Shown here: positions 7,260-14,259 of the stretch, piece by piece
How positions within the stretch are numbered: the first letter of the stretch is position 1
Layout of the letters: every line of letters starts with the position of its first letter
Source: an uncultured Lachnospiraceae bacterium
GTDB lineage: Bacteria > Bacillota > Clostridia > Lachnospirales > Lachnospiraceae
Direction of reading: 5' to 3'
Assembly: GCA_910579285.1 (NCBI GenBank)
Contig: CAJTTT010000019.1
Coordinates: 55,905-70,163 of the forward strand
Length of the DNA stretch: 14,259 bases
Notes under the pieces: generated by a model
Told to the model about the DNA's origin: nothing
What the model saw: the letters and a program-made list of their open reading frames with translations, nothing else
Database searches by the model: none
Position numbers and translations under genes: made by a program

Positions 7260-7996
7260 TCTAATCTCTGTCTGACAATCTCATAAGCTAAAATCCCCGC
7301 CGCCACAGAGGCATTTAGGGAATCAATATCTCCCCGCATGGGAATCTGCGCAGTCATATCACATTTTTCCCTGACAAGGCGGCTTACGCCGTTCCCCTCC
7401 GCACCGATCACAAGGCCGATTGGACCCTTTAAATTTAATCCGTACATGGACGTACCATCCATATCCGCGCACACAAACCAGAGTCCTTCCTTTTTCAGTT
7501 CCTCGATGGTCTGACCCAGATTGGTCACTTTCGCTACCGGCGTATAATTCAGCGCGCCTGCTGAGGCTTTTGCCACTGTAGCCGTCAGACCCACTGCCCG
7601 GTTTTTCGGAATAATGACGCCGTGCGCCCCCGCCTGATTTGCCGTTCGGATGATGGCTCCCAGATTGTGGGGATCTTCAATCCCGTCCAAAAGCAAAATA
7701 AAGGGTTCTTCCCCCTTGTTCTTTGCCTTCTGCAGGATATCAGAAACTTCCGCGTAACCGTAAGCCGCCGCAGACGCGATCACGCCCTGATGCCTGCCTG
7801 TCTCAGACATCTGGTCCAGCCGCTCCTTCGTCACATATTTGACAGGCGTTCCCTGCTTGGACGCCTCCCGCTTAATGGTCATAACCGGCCCATCCTTACA
7901 GCCGTCAAGCACATAGAGCCTGTCTATGGTACGGCCAGCCCGAAAGGCTTCAATCACGGCGTTTCTGCCCTCTATGATTCCTGTATTTTCTTCCAA
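7256..7996 (-). CDS. rlmB: 23S rRNA (guanosine-2'-O-)-methyltransferase RlmB (SpoU/TrmH family)
   Basis: SAM-dependent SPOUT methyltransferase that, in the family, methylates the ribose of G2251 (E. coli numbering) in the 23S rRNA peptidyl-transferase loop. An N-terminal substrate-binding domain opens with IIEGRNAVIEAFRAGR. The knotted catalytic domain has motif 1 NLGAIIRTANQAG (from 111), motif 2 VIGAEGNGVSRLV (196-208) and motif 3 IPMRGDIDSLNASVAAGI (218-235). I chose the TTG at 7996, which gives 246 residues, because AGAGAGG lies nine bases upstream and the protein then begins where family members begin. A TTG at 8056 would add 20 basic residues without a ribosome-binding site. YacP often follows rlmB in Firmicutes; here the next gene is the SGNH hydrolase, overlapping by four bases. 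Confidence 0.93.
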   Translation of the reverse strand: MEENTGIIEGRNAVIEAFRAGRTIDRLYVLDGCKDGPVMTIKREASKQGTPVKYVTKERLDQMSETGRHQGVIASAAAYGYAEVSDILQKAKNKGEEPFILLLDGIEDPHNLGAIIRTANQAGAHGVIIPKNRAVGLTATVAKASAGALNYTPVAKVTNLGQTIEELKKEGLWFVCADMDGTSMYGLNLKGPIGLVIGAEGNGVSRLVREKCDMTAQIPMRGDIDSLNASVAAGILAYEIVRQRLE

Positions 7997-8061
7997 ATTA
8001 TGTAAACCTCTCTTCCTGTTACAGCCGTTCTTCCTTTCTTTCACGGCCTCGTTCAAACTTG

Positions 8062-8088
8062 CAGCCGCTTGTTTTTCTTATGCGGCTG
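8062..8088. other. Hairpin in the mrnC-rlmB gap
   Basis: A 7-bp perfect stem (8062-8068 with 8082-8088) with a 13-base A-rich loop sits directly after the mrnC stop codon. It lacks a following U-run, so I do not call it a terminator. It might be an mRNA-processing or stability element in the operon, or chance. Confidence 0.3.
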
Positions 8089-8529
8089 TCATATCTCCAT
8101 CTCCACGAGCGCAATTGCCTTTTTGATCAGCGTGAGCATCCGTTCCTGCTTTCCCGTCAGATACAGATACCCGCACAGCGCCTCGAAGCCCGTCGCTTTC
8201 CGATACTCGATGACGGTGGCGTTCTTTGCCGTTGTATAAGATTTTGCATTTCTTCCACGCTTGTAGACCGTCTGCTCTTCCGGCGTCAGTTCCTCCATCA
8301 TAGCCTCGATCATCCGCGCCTGGATGCGCGCGTTCACATAGGTAACCGTCTTTTTATGCAGTTTGTTGGCAGAGGTATTGCCCCGCTCTACCACCACAGT
8401 GCGGATCACCAGATCGTAAACCGCATCTCCGATGTATGCCAGCGCTAACGGCGAGTAAGTGCGTATGTCAATCTCCCTGCAGGCAAAATCCCGCTTGATT
8501 GCCTCAAGAATCGTCAGGCTCTCTTCCAT
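8089..8529 (-). CDS. mrnC: Mini-ribonuclease III
   Basis: Dimeric RNase III-type endonuclease lacking the double-stranded-RNA-binding domain; in Bacillus it trims the ends of 23S rRNA. The 146 residues match the family length. The signature is SPLALAYIGDAVYDLVIR (26-43), with the catalytic Asp expected at 35, and the second acidic site is in GFEALCGYLYL (Glu116). The KRGRNAKS stretch (90-97) is the usual basic RNA-contact segment. The start overlaps the end of cysS by 16 bases and has GAGGG about seven bases upstream inside cysS, indicating coupled translation. The cysS-mrnC-rlmB order is the one common in Firmicutes. Confidence 0.95.
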   Translation of the reverse strand: MEESLTILEAIKRDFACREIDIRTYSPLALAYIGDAVYDLVIRTVVVERGNTSANKLHKKTVTYVNARIQARMIEAMMEELTPEEQTVYKRGRNAKSYTTAKNATVIEYRKATGFEALCGYLYLTGKQERMLTLIKKAIALVEMEI

Positions 8530-9923
8530 TTCACACCCTCGCGCGTATCTTCCAGAATAATACCCTTTTTCAAAAGCTGGTCACGGATCTCATCCGCCCT
8601 GGCAAAATTTTTCGCCTTTCTTGCTTCCTGCCGCTCCCGGATCAGTGACTCAATTTCCGAATCCAGTATCTCCTGCCCACGCTCCACTGAAAGCCCGCAG
8701 ATATCCATCAGCTCTACGATCTCATCCTTAAGCGCACGGATATAAGCTGCGCTTGCTCCCTCGCCGACAGAAGTATTGGCAAACTTTACCAGTTCAAAAA
8801 TGGCGGATATGGCATCTGCCGTATTAAAGTCATCATCCATCGCCTCGTCAAACTTTTTCATAAAATCCTTCGCCTGCAGGAGCGTTTTCTCCTCCTCGCC
8901 GCTCAGTTCCTGCTTATGGGCCTTCTCCAGCAGGAAATTTAAATTGGAAACGCAGGTCACGATACGCTCCAAACCGTTTTTCGCAGCCTCCATCAGCTCC
9001 GCACTGAAATTTAAAGGGCTTCTGTAATGAGCAGAAAGCATAAAGAACCGCAGCACCTGCAGATCATACTTTTCACTGATATCGCGCACCGTGAAGAAAT
9101 TACCGAGTGATTTGGACATTTTCTTATTGTCAATATTTAAGAAGCCGTTGTGCATCCAATACTTTGCAAAGGGTCTGCCATTGGCTGCCTCCGACTGGGC
9201 AATCTCATTCTCGTGATGGGGAAAAATCAGATCCTCACCGCCCGCGTGAATGTCAATCTCCTCTCCCAGATACTTCTTGCTCATCACCGAACACTCGATA
9301 TGCCAGCCAGGCCGTCCTTCACACCAGGGTGACTCCCAAAAAGGCTCGCCCTCCTTCTTCGGTTTCCAGAGCACAAAATCTAAGGGATCCTGCTTCTGCT
9401 CTTCACCAGACACTAACAGGGAGCGGCCTCCGCTCCTCAGATCGTCCAGATTTTTATGGGAGAGCTTTCCGTATCCCGGAAAACTTCTCGTCTTAAAATA
9501 AACGGTGCCGTCCTGCGCCGCGTAGGCGTGTCCCTTATCAATCAGCGTCTGTATCATCTCGATCATGCCGCCAATCTCGCAGGTCGCCTTTGGGTGGGTT
9601 GTGGCAGGCTTCACATGCAGCGCCTCCATGTCCTTTTTGCACTCCGCGATGTAGCGTTCTGAAATCACGGAAGGATCGTTCCCCTCCTCGTTGGCCTTCT
9701 TGATGATCTTGTCATCCACATCTGTAAAATTGGACACATAATTGACTTCATACCCCCTGTGCTCCATATAGCGGCGCACGGTGTCAAACACAATCATGGG
9801 TCTTGCATTTCCGATATGAATCAGGTTATAAACCGTAGGTCCGCACACATACATGCTGACCTTTCCCTCCTCAATCGGCACAAACTCCTCTTTTTTCCCA
9901 GATAATGTATTGTATACTTTCAT
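8514..9923 (-). CDS. cysS: Cysteinyl-tRNA synthetase
   Basis: Class I aminoacyl-tRNA synthetase charging tRNA-Cys, 469 residues, normal for the family. HIGN at 36-39 and KMSKS at 268-272 form the ATP site. The zinc ligands that select cysteine are expected at Cys27 (YVCGPTVYN), Cys211 (HIECSVMS), and His236 and Glu240 (FPHHENE), all present. The C-terminal helical domain includes the DALR-type region with DDDFNTADA (363-371) and the RQEARKAKNFARADEIRDQL segment common to CysRS. The start has AGGAGG five bases before the ATG. It lies 56 bases downstream of cysE in the same operon, coupling cysteine synthesis with its use in translation. Confidence 0.97.
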   Translation of the reverse strand: MKVYNTLSGKKEEFVPIEEGKVSMYVCGPTVYNLIHIGNARPMIVFDTVRRYMEHRGYEVNYVSNFTDVDDKIIKKANEEGNDPSVISERYIAECKKDMEALHVKPATTHPKATCEIGGMIEMIQTLIDKGHAYAAQDGTVYFKTRSFPGYGKLSHKNLDDLRSGGRSLLVSGEEQKQDPLDFVLWKPKKEGEPFWESPWCEGRPGWHIECSVMSKKYLGEEIDIHAGGEDLIFPHHENEIAQSEAANGRPFAKYWMHNGFLNIDNKKMSKSLGNFFTVRDISEKYDLQVLRFFMLSAHYRSPLNFSAELMEAAKNGLERIVTCVSNLNFLLEKAHKQELSGEEEKTLLQAKDFMKKFDEAMDDDFNTADAISAIFELVKFANTSVGEGASAAYIRALKDEIVELMDICGLSVERGQEILDSEIESLIRERQEARKAKNFARADEIRDQLLKKGIILEDTREGVKWKRA

Positions 9924-9979
9924 AATCTCCTCCTGCCAAAGCAGCCTGCATTTCGCTTCTGCCCGTCATTTTAGTTATG

Positions 9980-10684
9980 TCAACCTATTTCTTTCATTTT
10001 ATCATTTACCCCGCGCTTTTCTCTGCGCAGACTTTTCAACTCCTGTTCCAGATCAAGCAGCCTGTTCGTCAGTTCGGCATTGGCCCGCTGCAGACCCATG
10101 ATGTCTTCCCGAACCGGATCCGGCAGATGGGTCTGATCCAGCTCTTCCTGAGGCAGCGCCATATTGTCTCGCTTGACTACGCGCCCGGGTACGCCCACCA
10201 CTGTGGATCCAGGCGGCACTTCATTGAGCACCACGCTGCCCGCTCCGATCTTGCTGTTGTCTCCAATTTTGAAAGAACCAAGCACTTTCGCACCTGTGCT
10301 GATCATCACGTTATTGCCGATGGTAGGATGCCTTTTCCCCTGCTCCTTACCCGTGCCCCCAAGTGTCACACCCTGGTAGAGCGTCACATTATCGCCGATC
10401 ACCGTAGTCTCCCCGATTATGACACCATGACCGTGGTCAATAAAAAAACCCTTGCCGATCTGCGCTCCCGGATGAATTTCGATGCCCGTCCTGCGCGCGC
10501 CCTTCTGGGAAACCCATCTGGCCCAGAAATAATGGCGGCGCAGATACAGCCTGTGCGCCAGCCGGTAATAGCACATCACCTTGAAGCTGGGATAAAGAAA
10601 AACTTCCATGTTCGAGTGAATGGCCGGGTCTCTCTCCCGTATGATACGGATTTCCTCCTTTATATTGCCAATAAAGCCCATCAA
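9980..10684 (-). CDS. cysE: Serine O-acetyltransferase
   Basis: Transfers acetyl from acetyl-CoA to L-serine, giving O-acetylserine, the first step of cysteine synthesis. At 234 residues it is the short Firmicutes/EpsC type with a reduced N-terminal helical domain (about 1-65). The left-handed beta-helix of hexapeptide repeats (about 66-170) contains EIHPGAQIGKG, FIDHGHGVIIGET (catalytic His expected at 84), GVTLGGTGKEQGKRHPTIG and the VVGVPGRVV end. A charged C-terminal helix (about 195-225) looks like a coiled coil and is longer than in a minimal CysE; it may affect oligomerisation or binding to cysteine synthase. The start is one of two adjacent ATGs with AAGGAG seven bases upstream. It is the first gene of the operon, behind a strong promoter with a leader of only about 40 bases, too short for a T-box. 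Confidence 0.95.
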   Translation of the reverse strand: MMGFIGNIKEEIRIIRERDPAIHSNMEVFLYPSFKVMCYYRLAHRLYLRRHYFWARWVSQKGARRTGIEIHPGAQIGKGFFIDHGHGVIIGETTVIGDNVTLYQGVTLGGTGKEQGKRHPTIGNNVMISTGAKVLGSFKIGDNSKIGAGSVVLNEVPPGSTVVGVPGRVVKRDNMALPQEELDQTHLPDPVREDIMGLQRANAELTNRLLDLEQELKSLRREKRGVNDKMKEIG

Positions 10685-10731
10685 GCTGCTCCTTCTGCAA
10701 AAAATGCCGTCAAGAATTTTCTACCATATTT

Positions 10732-10760
10732 AGAATATGCAACTTAGGACATTTTGTCAA
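10732..10760 (-). promoter_or_regulatory. Strong promoter of the cysE-cysS-mrnC-rlmB-SGNH operon
   Basis: On the minus strand, consensus -35 TTGACA (10760-10755), 17-base spacer, -10 TATTCT (10737-10732). The start is expected near 10725, about 40 bases before the cysE ATG. It sits about 20 bases after the stop of the upstream rpn-like gene, so the operon does not depend on that gene's transcription. I see no terminator in the 94-base gap and no operator-like palindrome over the boxes. Confidence 0.75.
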
Positions 10761-10778
10761 GAAAACCCGCGCTTCACC

Positions 10779-11768
10779 TTACTTATCCATGTTCTCGCTA
10801 TTTCCCTTTAATCTCTCAATTTCTGCGCGAAGCCGCGCTATTTCATCAGCCTGCGCTTTTCGGCCGCACTCGTATTCAATTGCCGCCTTTTCATAATCGC
10901 GCACAGCACGCTCTTTTTCCTTTGTCACGCGCGCTATTTTCCTCTCATAGTTGCGCAGATCCTCCTCATGTTCCTTCCTGTCCTGCTCTATCTTAAGTTC
11001 ATAGTTTCGCAGGTCCTGATAATATTCTTCCCGATCCCGGCACCGTTTACGGATTTCCTCATCAGCGCTCATCCGAAATATAGTCTGCGCTGCTTCCTTT
11101 AAATACTCGTCCTTGGATGCAGTCATTTTCAATTCCTCCCATGTGACAGCCTTAAAAAGGGACGCCCAATCGTTAATATGATACCGTTTATCTTCTTCCG
11201 TGGCCAGATCAATGCGGGATAAATCCACCACATACAGAGTGATATTGTCACTGTATTTCTGATGATTCTTCACATTAATCAGTTTGTAGGACGCATAAAA
11301 CTCAGGATACTCATCAAGCAGCGTATAGTCCAGGAAACTGATATGTATGGCCGGTCTTGCCTCCCTGTAATCCTGTCCGCGGTTGAGCTGGTCGTACGAG
11401 CGGCATAAATACATAATTGAACGATTTTCCCAATTTAATTTATTCGTAATCTGCATTTCCAGATTAATCAGAATCGAATTGTTCATTACTACATTGATGT
11501 CCAGACGAAATTCTTTGTCCCTGACAGCTTCTCCCAAAATAATGGGATTTGTGATCTCAACCACTTTTACCTCCGATTCCGCAAGGTGAAGCAGAGAGCA
11601 GATCAGTCCCCTCAGCACTTTGTTATTCGTCTGCAAAACCGCGCGGAACATATAGTCATTCGTCATGTTGTAGAGAATATCCCCGTTGGCATACCGAAAG
11701 GCTTTGTCAAGGGAAGATATTTCTGTCGGTGAAAATTTTGTCTGATCATTCTTTTCATTTTGTTTCAT
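10779..11768 (-). CDS. Rpn/PDDEXK-family putative nuclease ('transposase-like') with coiled-coil tail
   Basis: The protein (329 residues) has the layout of the PD-(D/E)XK nuclease family annotated as Rpn or PDDEXK transposase (PF12784-like, recalled from memory). The N-terminal part has NGDILYNMTNDYMFRAVL (28-45), typical of the family, then the nuclease core. RLDINVV supplies an Asp at 90 and INLEMQ supplies the E-x-Q form of the second motif (Glu104, Gln106). IMYLCRSYDQLNRGQDY (118-134) follows. The C-terminal third (about 235-322) is a long charged coiled coil in which DLRNYE-x-KI occurs twice, 18 residues apart (252 and 270), followed by a looser RDYEKAAIEYE. Family members studied in E. 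coli promote RecA-independent recombination; that role here is inference. The start has AAGGAAAG about seven bases upstream. The gap to the GH3 gene (11769-12029) holds a terminator, a 13-base palindrome (11801-11813) and no convincing promoter. No inverted-repeat ends were found around the gene. Confidence 0.85.
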   Translation of the reverse strand: MKQNEKNDQTKFSPTEISSLDKAFRYANGDILYNMTNDYMFRAVLQTNNKVLRGLICSLLHLAESEVKVVEITNPIILGEAVRDKEFRLDINVVMNNSILINLEMQITNKLNWENRSIMYLCRSYDQLNRGQDYREARPAIHISFLDYTLLDEYPEFYASYKLINVKNHQKYSDNITLYVVDLSRIDLATEEDKRYHINDWASLFKAVTWEELKMTASKDEYLKEAAQTIFRMSADEEIRKRCRDREEYYQDLRNYELKIEQDRKEHEEDLRNYERKIARVTKEKERAVRDYEKAAIEYECGRKAQADEIARLRAEIERLKGNSENMDK

Positions 11769-11964
11769 AGATATGCTTTCCTTTCTTAGACAAGTGTGAC
11801 GGAGCAGCGCTCCATAGAAATGGTTGCAGGCTGGGATCCACAGCCCGGATTGATTTCATAACTCAGATATAACATAATCGGCATGGAAATACAACGGTTC
11901 CAGAAATTTTGCCCTATAGAAAAATTATTAACGTTTTTTCGATAACAAAGTCTTTCAAAACAAG

Positions 11965-12000
11965 ATATAGCGGATGAGAAGCTCCTCCCATCCGCTATAT
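11965..12000 (-). terminator. Intrinsic terminator of the GH3 gene
   Basis: A perfect 12-bp stem (11965-11976 with 11989-12000) with a 12-base loop lies about 30 bases after the GH3 stop codon. On the minus strand the stem is followed by CTTGTTTTG, a moderate U-tract. On the plus strand it is followed by ACAAGATATG, so it is not a terminator in that direction. A nine-base direct repeat, ACAAGATAT, occurs at 11960-11968 and 12001-12009, partly overlapping the stem. Confidence 0.65.
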
Positions 12001-12029
12001 ACAAGATATGGTATTGTGCACTTTTCACA

Positions 12030-14132
12030 CTAACCCACAACAATCTCCGCACATTTCTTACCCGTAAGCGCCGCCGTCCGCTGATCCGGCTGCCCAATGC
12101 CCACATAGAGCACATAACTGCCGCTGCCTGGAACAAACGTCCCCTCCTCATCCACTACAAGGAAAGCGTTACTTCTGACAACAAGATCTATCTCTCTGCT
12201 CTCGCCCGCTTCCAGATAAACCCGCTCAAAGGCACAAAGACTGTGATTGGGCACAGCGTGAGGCGACTTCTGGTCTTTCACATAAATCTGGATCACATCC
12301 CCGGTTGCAGTATCTCCCGCGTTTTTCACCGCCACATGCACAGTCACATCCCCGGACTTCACATCCTTAGAGATAACTTTCGCATGTTCCACCTGCACAT
12401 CACCGTAAGTCAGTCCGTATCCAAAGGGATAGAGCGCCTCCTGTTCCATATAACGGTAAGTCCTTCCTCTCATGCTGTAATCCTCGAAAGCCGGCAGCTC
12501 ATCCAGGGAACGGTAAAAGGTTACCGGCAGCTTTCCAGACGGGGAGCATTCCCCGAACAGAATGTCCGCCACCGCCTTTCCTCCCCTCGCGCCAGGATAC
12601 CAGAGCTGGAGAACCGCCGCTGCCTTCTCCTGCGCCTCGGAAAGGTCAATCGCGCTTCCCGCCATCAGACATACCACCACCGGCTTGCCCACAGCGAATA
12701 CAGCCTCCATCAGCTTTCTCTGAGGTTCCGGCAGAAGCAGGTCTGCCTTATCCCCAGACGCATAGCTGTTGCCCGTATCCCCCTCTTCTCCTTCCAGCGT
12801 CTCATTCAATCCCACGCAGAGCACCACCACATCACTGTGCTTTGCGACTGTCACCGCTTCCGCAATCCGGTCATTTTCCCAAGCCAGATTTTCCACCCGG
12901 TCTTTGAACAAATGCGAGCCCTCGGAGTATAAAACTCTTCCATTATGTCCGACTTTGTCCTGTATTCCTTCTAAAACTGTAATGTATCTGGAGGAAGTAC
13001 CGTGATAATTCCCTACCAGTGCCTCTCTGCTGTTCGCATTCGGCCCGATCACACCGATGGTCTTTCCTGCCACATCTCTCAGCGGAAGGACACCGTCATT
13101 TTTCAGAAGCACCACCGACTCCCTGGCAAGCTGCTGCGCCACCTCCAGATGCTCCTCACATTCCACCTTATCGTAGGGGATTTCATCGTACTTGCTCCCG
13201 TCAAACAGCCCAAGAAGGTATCTCGCGGTAAACGCACGCACGGCCGCCTCTGTAATCTCCTCCTCCGTCACCAGCCCCTGTTCCAAAGCTTTCAGAAGAT
13301 AAAGATAGGTTACGCCGCAGTTGATGTCACAGCCGGTCTTTAAAGCAAGCGCGGCTGACTCCTCCATCGTGTGCGTCACCAGATGCTTTTCGTGAAAGTC
13401 TTTGATTGCCCAGCAGTCTGACACATAATGCCCCTCAAATTTCCATTCGCCCCGGAGTATATCCTGCATCAGTGTTTTACTTCCGCAGCACGGTTCCCCG
13501 TTTGTCCTGTTGTAGGCACCCATCACGGCTTCCACCCCGGCCTCCTGTACGCAGGCCTTAAAGGCGGGCAGATAGGTCTCCGCCATATCCTTCTTTGTAG
13601 CTGATGCATTGAACTCATGGCGCACCGCCTCCGGCCCGGAATGCACTGCAAAATGCTTGGCACAGGCCGCAGACTTCAGCACATCATCATCACCCTGCAG
13701 TCCTTCCACATAAGCCACACCCAGTCTGGAAGTCAGATACGGATCTTCCCCGTATGTCTCCTGTCCCCTGCCCCATCTGGGATCCCTGAATATATTCACA
13801 TTTGGTGACCAGAAGGTCAGTCCTTTGTAGATATCCCTGTCATCTTCCGAAGAATACGCATTGTACTTCGCCCTTCCCTCCGTTGCCGCCACATCCCCGG
13901 CCTTTCGCAATAATTCTGTATCGAAAGTGGCGGCCATAGCGATGGCCTGCGGAAAGCTGGTCGCCACGCCGGCTCTCGCCACGCCGTGCAGCGCCTCTCC
14001 CCACCAGTTGTAGGCCGGCACACCAAGCCGCTCAATCGCTGGCGCATCATAACGGAGCTGGGAAGCCCTCTCCTCAACCGTCATCTGACCCACTAATTCC
14101 TTTGCCCTGCGTCTCGCCTCTTCTCTCGTCAT
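12030..14132 (-). CDS. Glycoside hydrolase family 3, beta-xylosidase/beta-glucosidase type
   Basis: Retaining exo-glycosidase releasing sugars from the non-reducing ends of oligosaccharides; 700 residues and no signal peptide, so cytoplasmic. The N-terminal barrel (about 30-310) has YNWWGEALHGVAR (41-53) and SFPQAI, typical of GH3 beta-xylosidases and relatives. RDPRWGRGQETYGEDP (116-131), KHFAVHS (159-165) and HYVSDCWAI (235-243) follow, the last with nucleophile Asp239. The C-terminal alpha/beta sandwich (about 338-540) contains LNETLEGEEGD (442-452), where the acid/base Glu is expected. A fibronectin-III-like domain (about 612-680) closes the protein. Xylosidase is my first guess for specificity, then beta-glucosidase or arabinofuranosidase. 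The start fits the family N-terminus and has AAAGGA about 11 bases upstream. The cytoplasmic location implies imported oligosaccharides; no transporter or regulator is inside the window, but a promoter leaves to the right. Confidence 0.94.
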   Translation of the reverse strand: MTREEARRRAKELVGQMTVEERASQLRYDAPAIERLGVPAYNWWGEALHGVARAGVATSFPQAIAMAATFDTELLRKAGDVAATEGRAKYNAYSSEDDRDIYKGLTFWSPNVNIFRDPRWGRGQETYGEDPYLTSRLGVAYVEGLQGDDDVLKSAACAKHFAVHSGPEAVRHEFNASATKKDMAETYLPAFKACVQEAGVEAVMGAYNRTNGEPCCGSKTLMQDILRGEWKFEGHYVSDCWAIKDFHEKHLVTHTMEESAALALKTGCDINCGVTYLYLLKALEQGLVTEEEITEAAVRAFTARYLLGLFDGSKYDEIPYDKVECEEHLEVAQQLARESVVLLKNDGVLPLRDVAGKTIGVIGPNANSREALVGNYHGTSSRYITVLEGIQDKVGHNGRVLYSEGSHLFKDRVENLAWENDRIAEAVTVAKHSDVVVLCVGLNETLEGEEGDTGNSYASGDKADLLLPEPQRKLMEAVFAVGKPVVVCLMAGSAIDLSEAQEKAAAVLQLWYPGARGGKAVADILFGECSPSGKLPVTFYRSLDELPAFEDYSMRGRTYRYMEQEALYPFGYGLTYGDVQVEHAKVISKDVKSGDVTVHVAVKNAGDTATGDVIQIYVKDQKSPHAVPNHSLCAFERVYLEAGESREIDLVVRSNAFLVVDEEGTFVPGSGSYVLYVGIGQPDQRTAALTGKKCAEIVVG

Positions 14133-14177
14133 ATATTTCTTTATCCTTTCTGCCCGGTTTTGCCAGACTTTTACTCG

Positions 14178-14205
14178 AAAAAAATCGCCTGGTTGCGACT
14201 TTTTT
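14178..14205 (-). terminator. Terminator-like or attenuator-like hairpin upstream of the GH3 gene
   Basis: On the minus strand an A6-GTCGC arm (14205-14195) pairs with GCGA-T7 (14188-14178) around a six-base loop, with one G-U pair, and ends in seven Ts, the form of an intrinsic terminator. On the plus strand the same position is an A-C mismatch, so the hairpin favours minus-strand RNA. It lies about 45 bases before the GH3 ATG. It may insulate the GH3 gene from upstream transcription or act as an attenuator in its leader. Confidence 0.5.
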
Positions 14206-14221
14206 CTCCATAGAGTATAAT
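14193..14221 (+). promoter_or_regulatory. Plus-strand promoter for a gene beyond the right edge
   Basis: -35 TTGCGA (14193-14198), 17-base spacer, perfect -10 TATAAT (14216-14221). The start is expected near 14228, so transcription leaves the window to the right, divergent from the GH3 gene. A possible minus-strand -10 (TATACT, 14219-14214) overlaps it but has no good -35. The -35 box lies in the terminator-like hairpin at 14178-14205. Confidence 0.5.
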
Positions 14222-14222
14222 A

Positions 14223-14246
14223 GACGCAGACTCGGCAGTCTGCGTC
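14223..14246. promoter_or_regulatory. 10-bp inverted repeat over the expected transcription start, possible operator
   Basis: GACGCAGACT (14223-14232) and its exact reverse complement (14237-14246) are separated by CGGC. The palindrome begins one base after the plus-strand -10 box and spans the predicted start site, where repressors commonly bind. As RNA it would form a very stable 5' hairpin. Neither strand has a U-tract next to it, so a terminator is less likely, though an upstream gene's terminator cannot be excluded because the window ends 13 bases later. Confidence 0.45.
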
Positions 14247-14259
14247 CCAAGAATTACTT

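Noticed and set aside
7997..8056. N-terminal extension of RlmB from a TTG at 8056
   Set aside because: It has no ribosome-binding site and encodes a basic 20-residue tail not typical of the family; the TTG at 7996 has a strong site nine bases upstream.
10779..11768. Complete transposon around the Rpn-like gene
   Set aside because: I found no terminal inverted repeats, target-site duplication or partner gene; the cysE promoter begins about 20 bases from its stop, so an intact element boundary there is unlikely.
14223..14246. Intrinsic terminator call for the right-edge palindrome
   Set aside because: There is no U-tract on either strand within the visible sequence, and it sits exactly at the start position predicted for the plus-strand promoter, so an operator or 5' hairpin fits better.

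Overview
The window looks like chromosome from a Gram-positive gut-type anaerobe of the class Clostridia, most likely a Lachnospiraceae relative. This is an inference from gene content: a cysE-cysS-mrnC-rlmB cluster of Firmicutes type, a single-membrane class A PBP with a cysteine-bearing extracellular tail, a PDDEXK 'Rpn/transposase' protein with a coiled-coil tail, and a cytoplasmic GH3 glycosidase. The sequence is moderately GC-rich (estimated by eye). I see no rRNA, tRNA, CRISPR array, complete insertion sequence or phage module.

Left part (1-2400, minus strand). A truncated gene of unknown function runs off the left edge behind a good promoter. To its right lie mgtE (Mg2+ channel/transporter with CBS domains) and, upstream of it, a YigZ/IMPACT-family gene. 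These two are probably co-transcribed from a promoter just upstream of yigZ. Divergently, at 2498-5221 on the plus strand, is a 907-residue class A penicillin-binding protein with its own extended -10 promoter and strong ribosome binding site.

Centre (5222-10760). A cluster of three hairpins separates the PBP gene from a convergent 92-codon gene of unknown function. Next comes a five-gene minus-strand operon, in transcription order cysE, cysS, mrnC, rlmB and an SGNH-hydrolase gene, driven by a TTGACA-17-TATTCT promoter at 10732-10760. The first four genes give serine O-acetylation, cysteinyl-tRNA charging, 23S rRNA maturation and 23S rRNA 2'-O-methylation. This order is familiar in Firmicutes, where yacP often follows rlmB; here a membrane-anchored SGNH hydrolase is coupled to rlmB by a 4-base ATGA overlap instead. 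That protein carries an alternating SGN/SEN seven-residue repeat between its coiled coil and its catalytic domain, the most unusual feature of the window.

Right part (10779-14259). An Rpn-like PD-(D/E)XK nuclease gene and a GH3 beta-xylosidase/beta-glucosidase gene, both minus strand, are separated by an intrinsic terminator. Beyond the GH3 start codon are a terminator-like hairpin, a strong plus-strand promoter pointing out of the window, and a 10-bp inverted repeat at its expected start site. This suggests a divergently transcribed, possibly regulated carbohydrate locus. Most of the window is ordinary housekeeping sequence; I did not find a convincing new multi-gene system.
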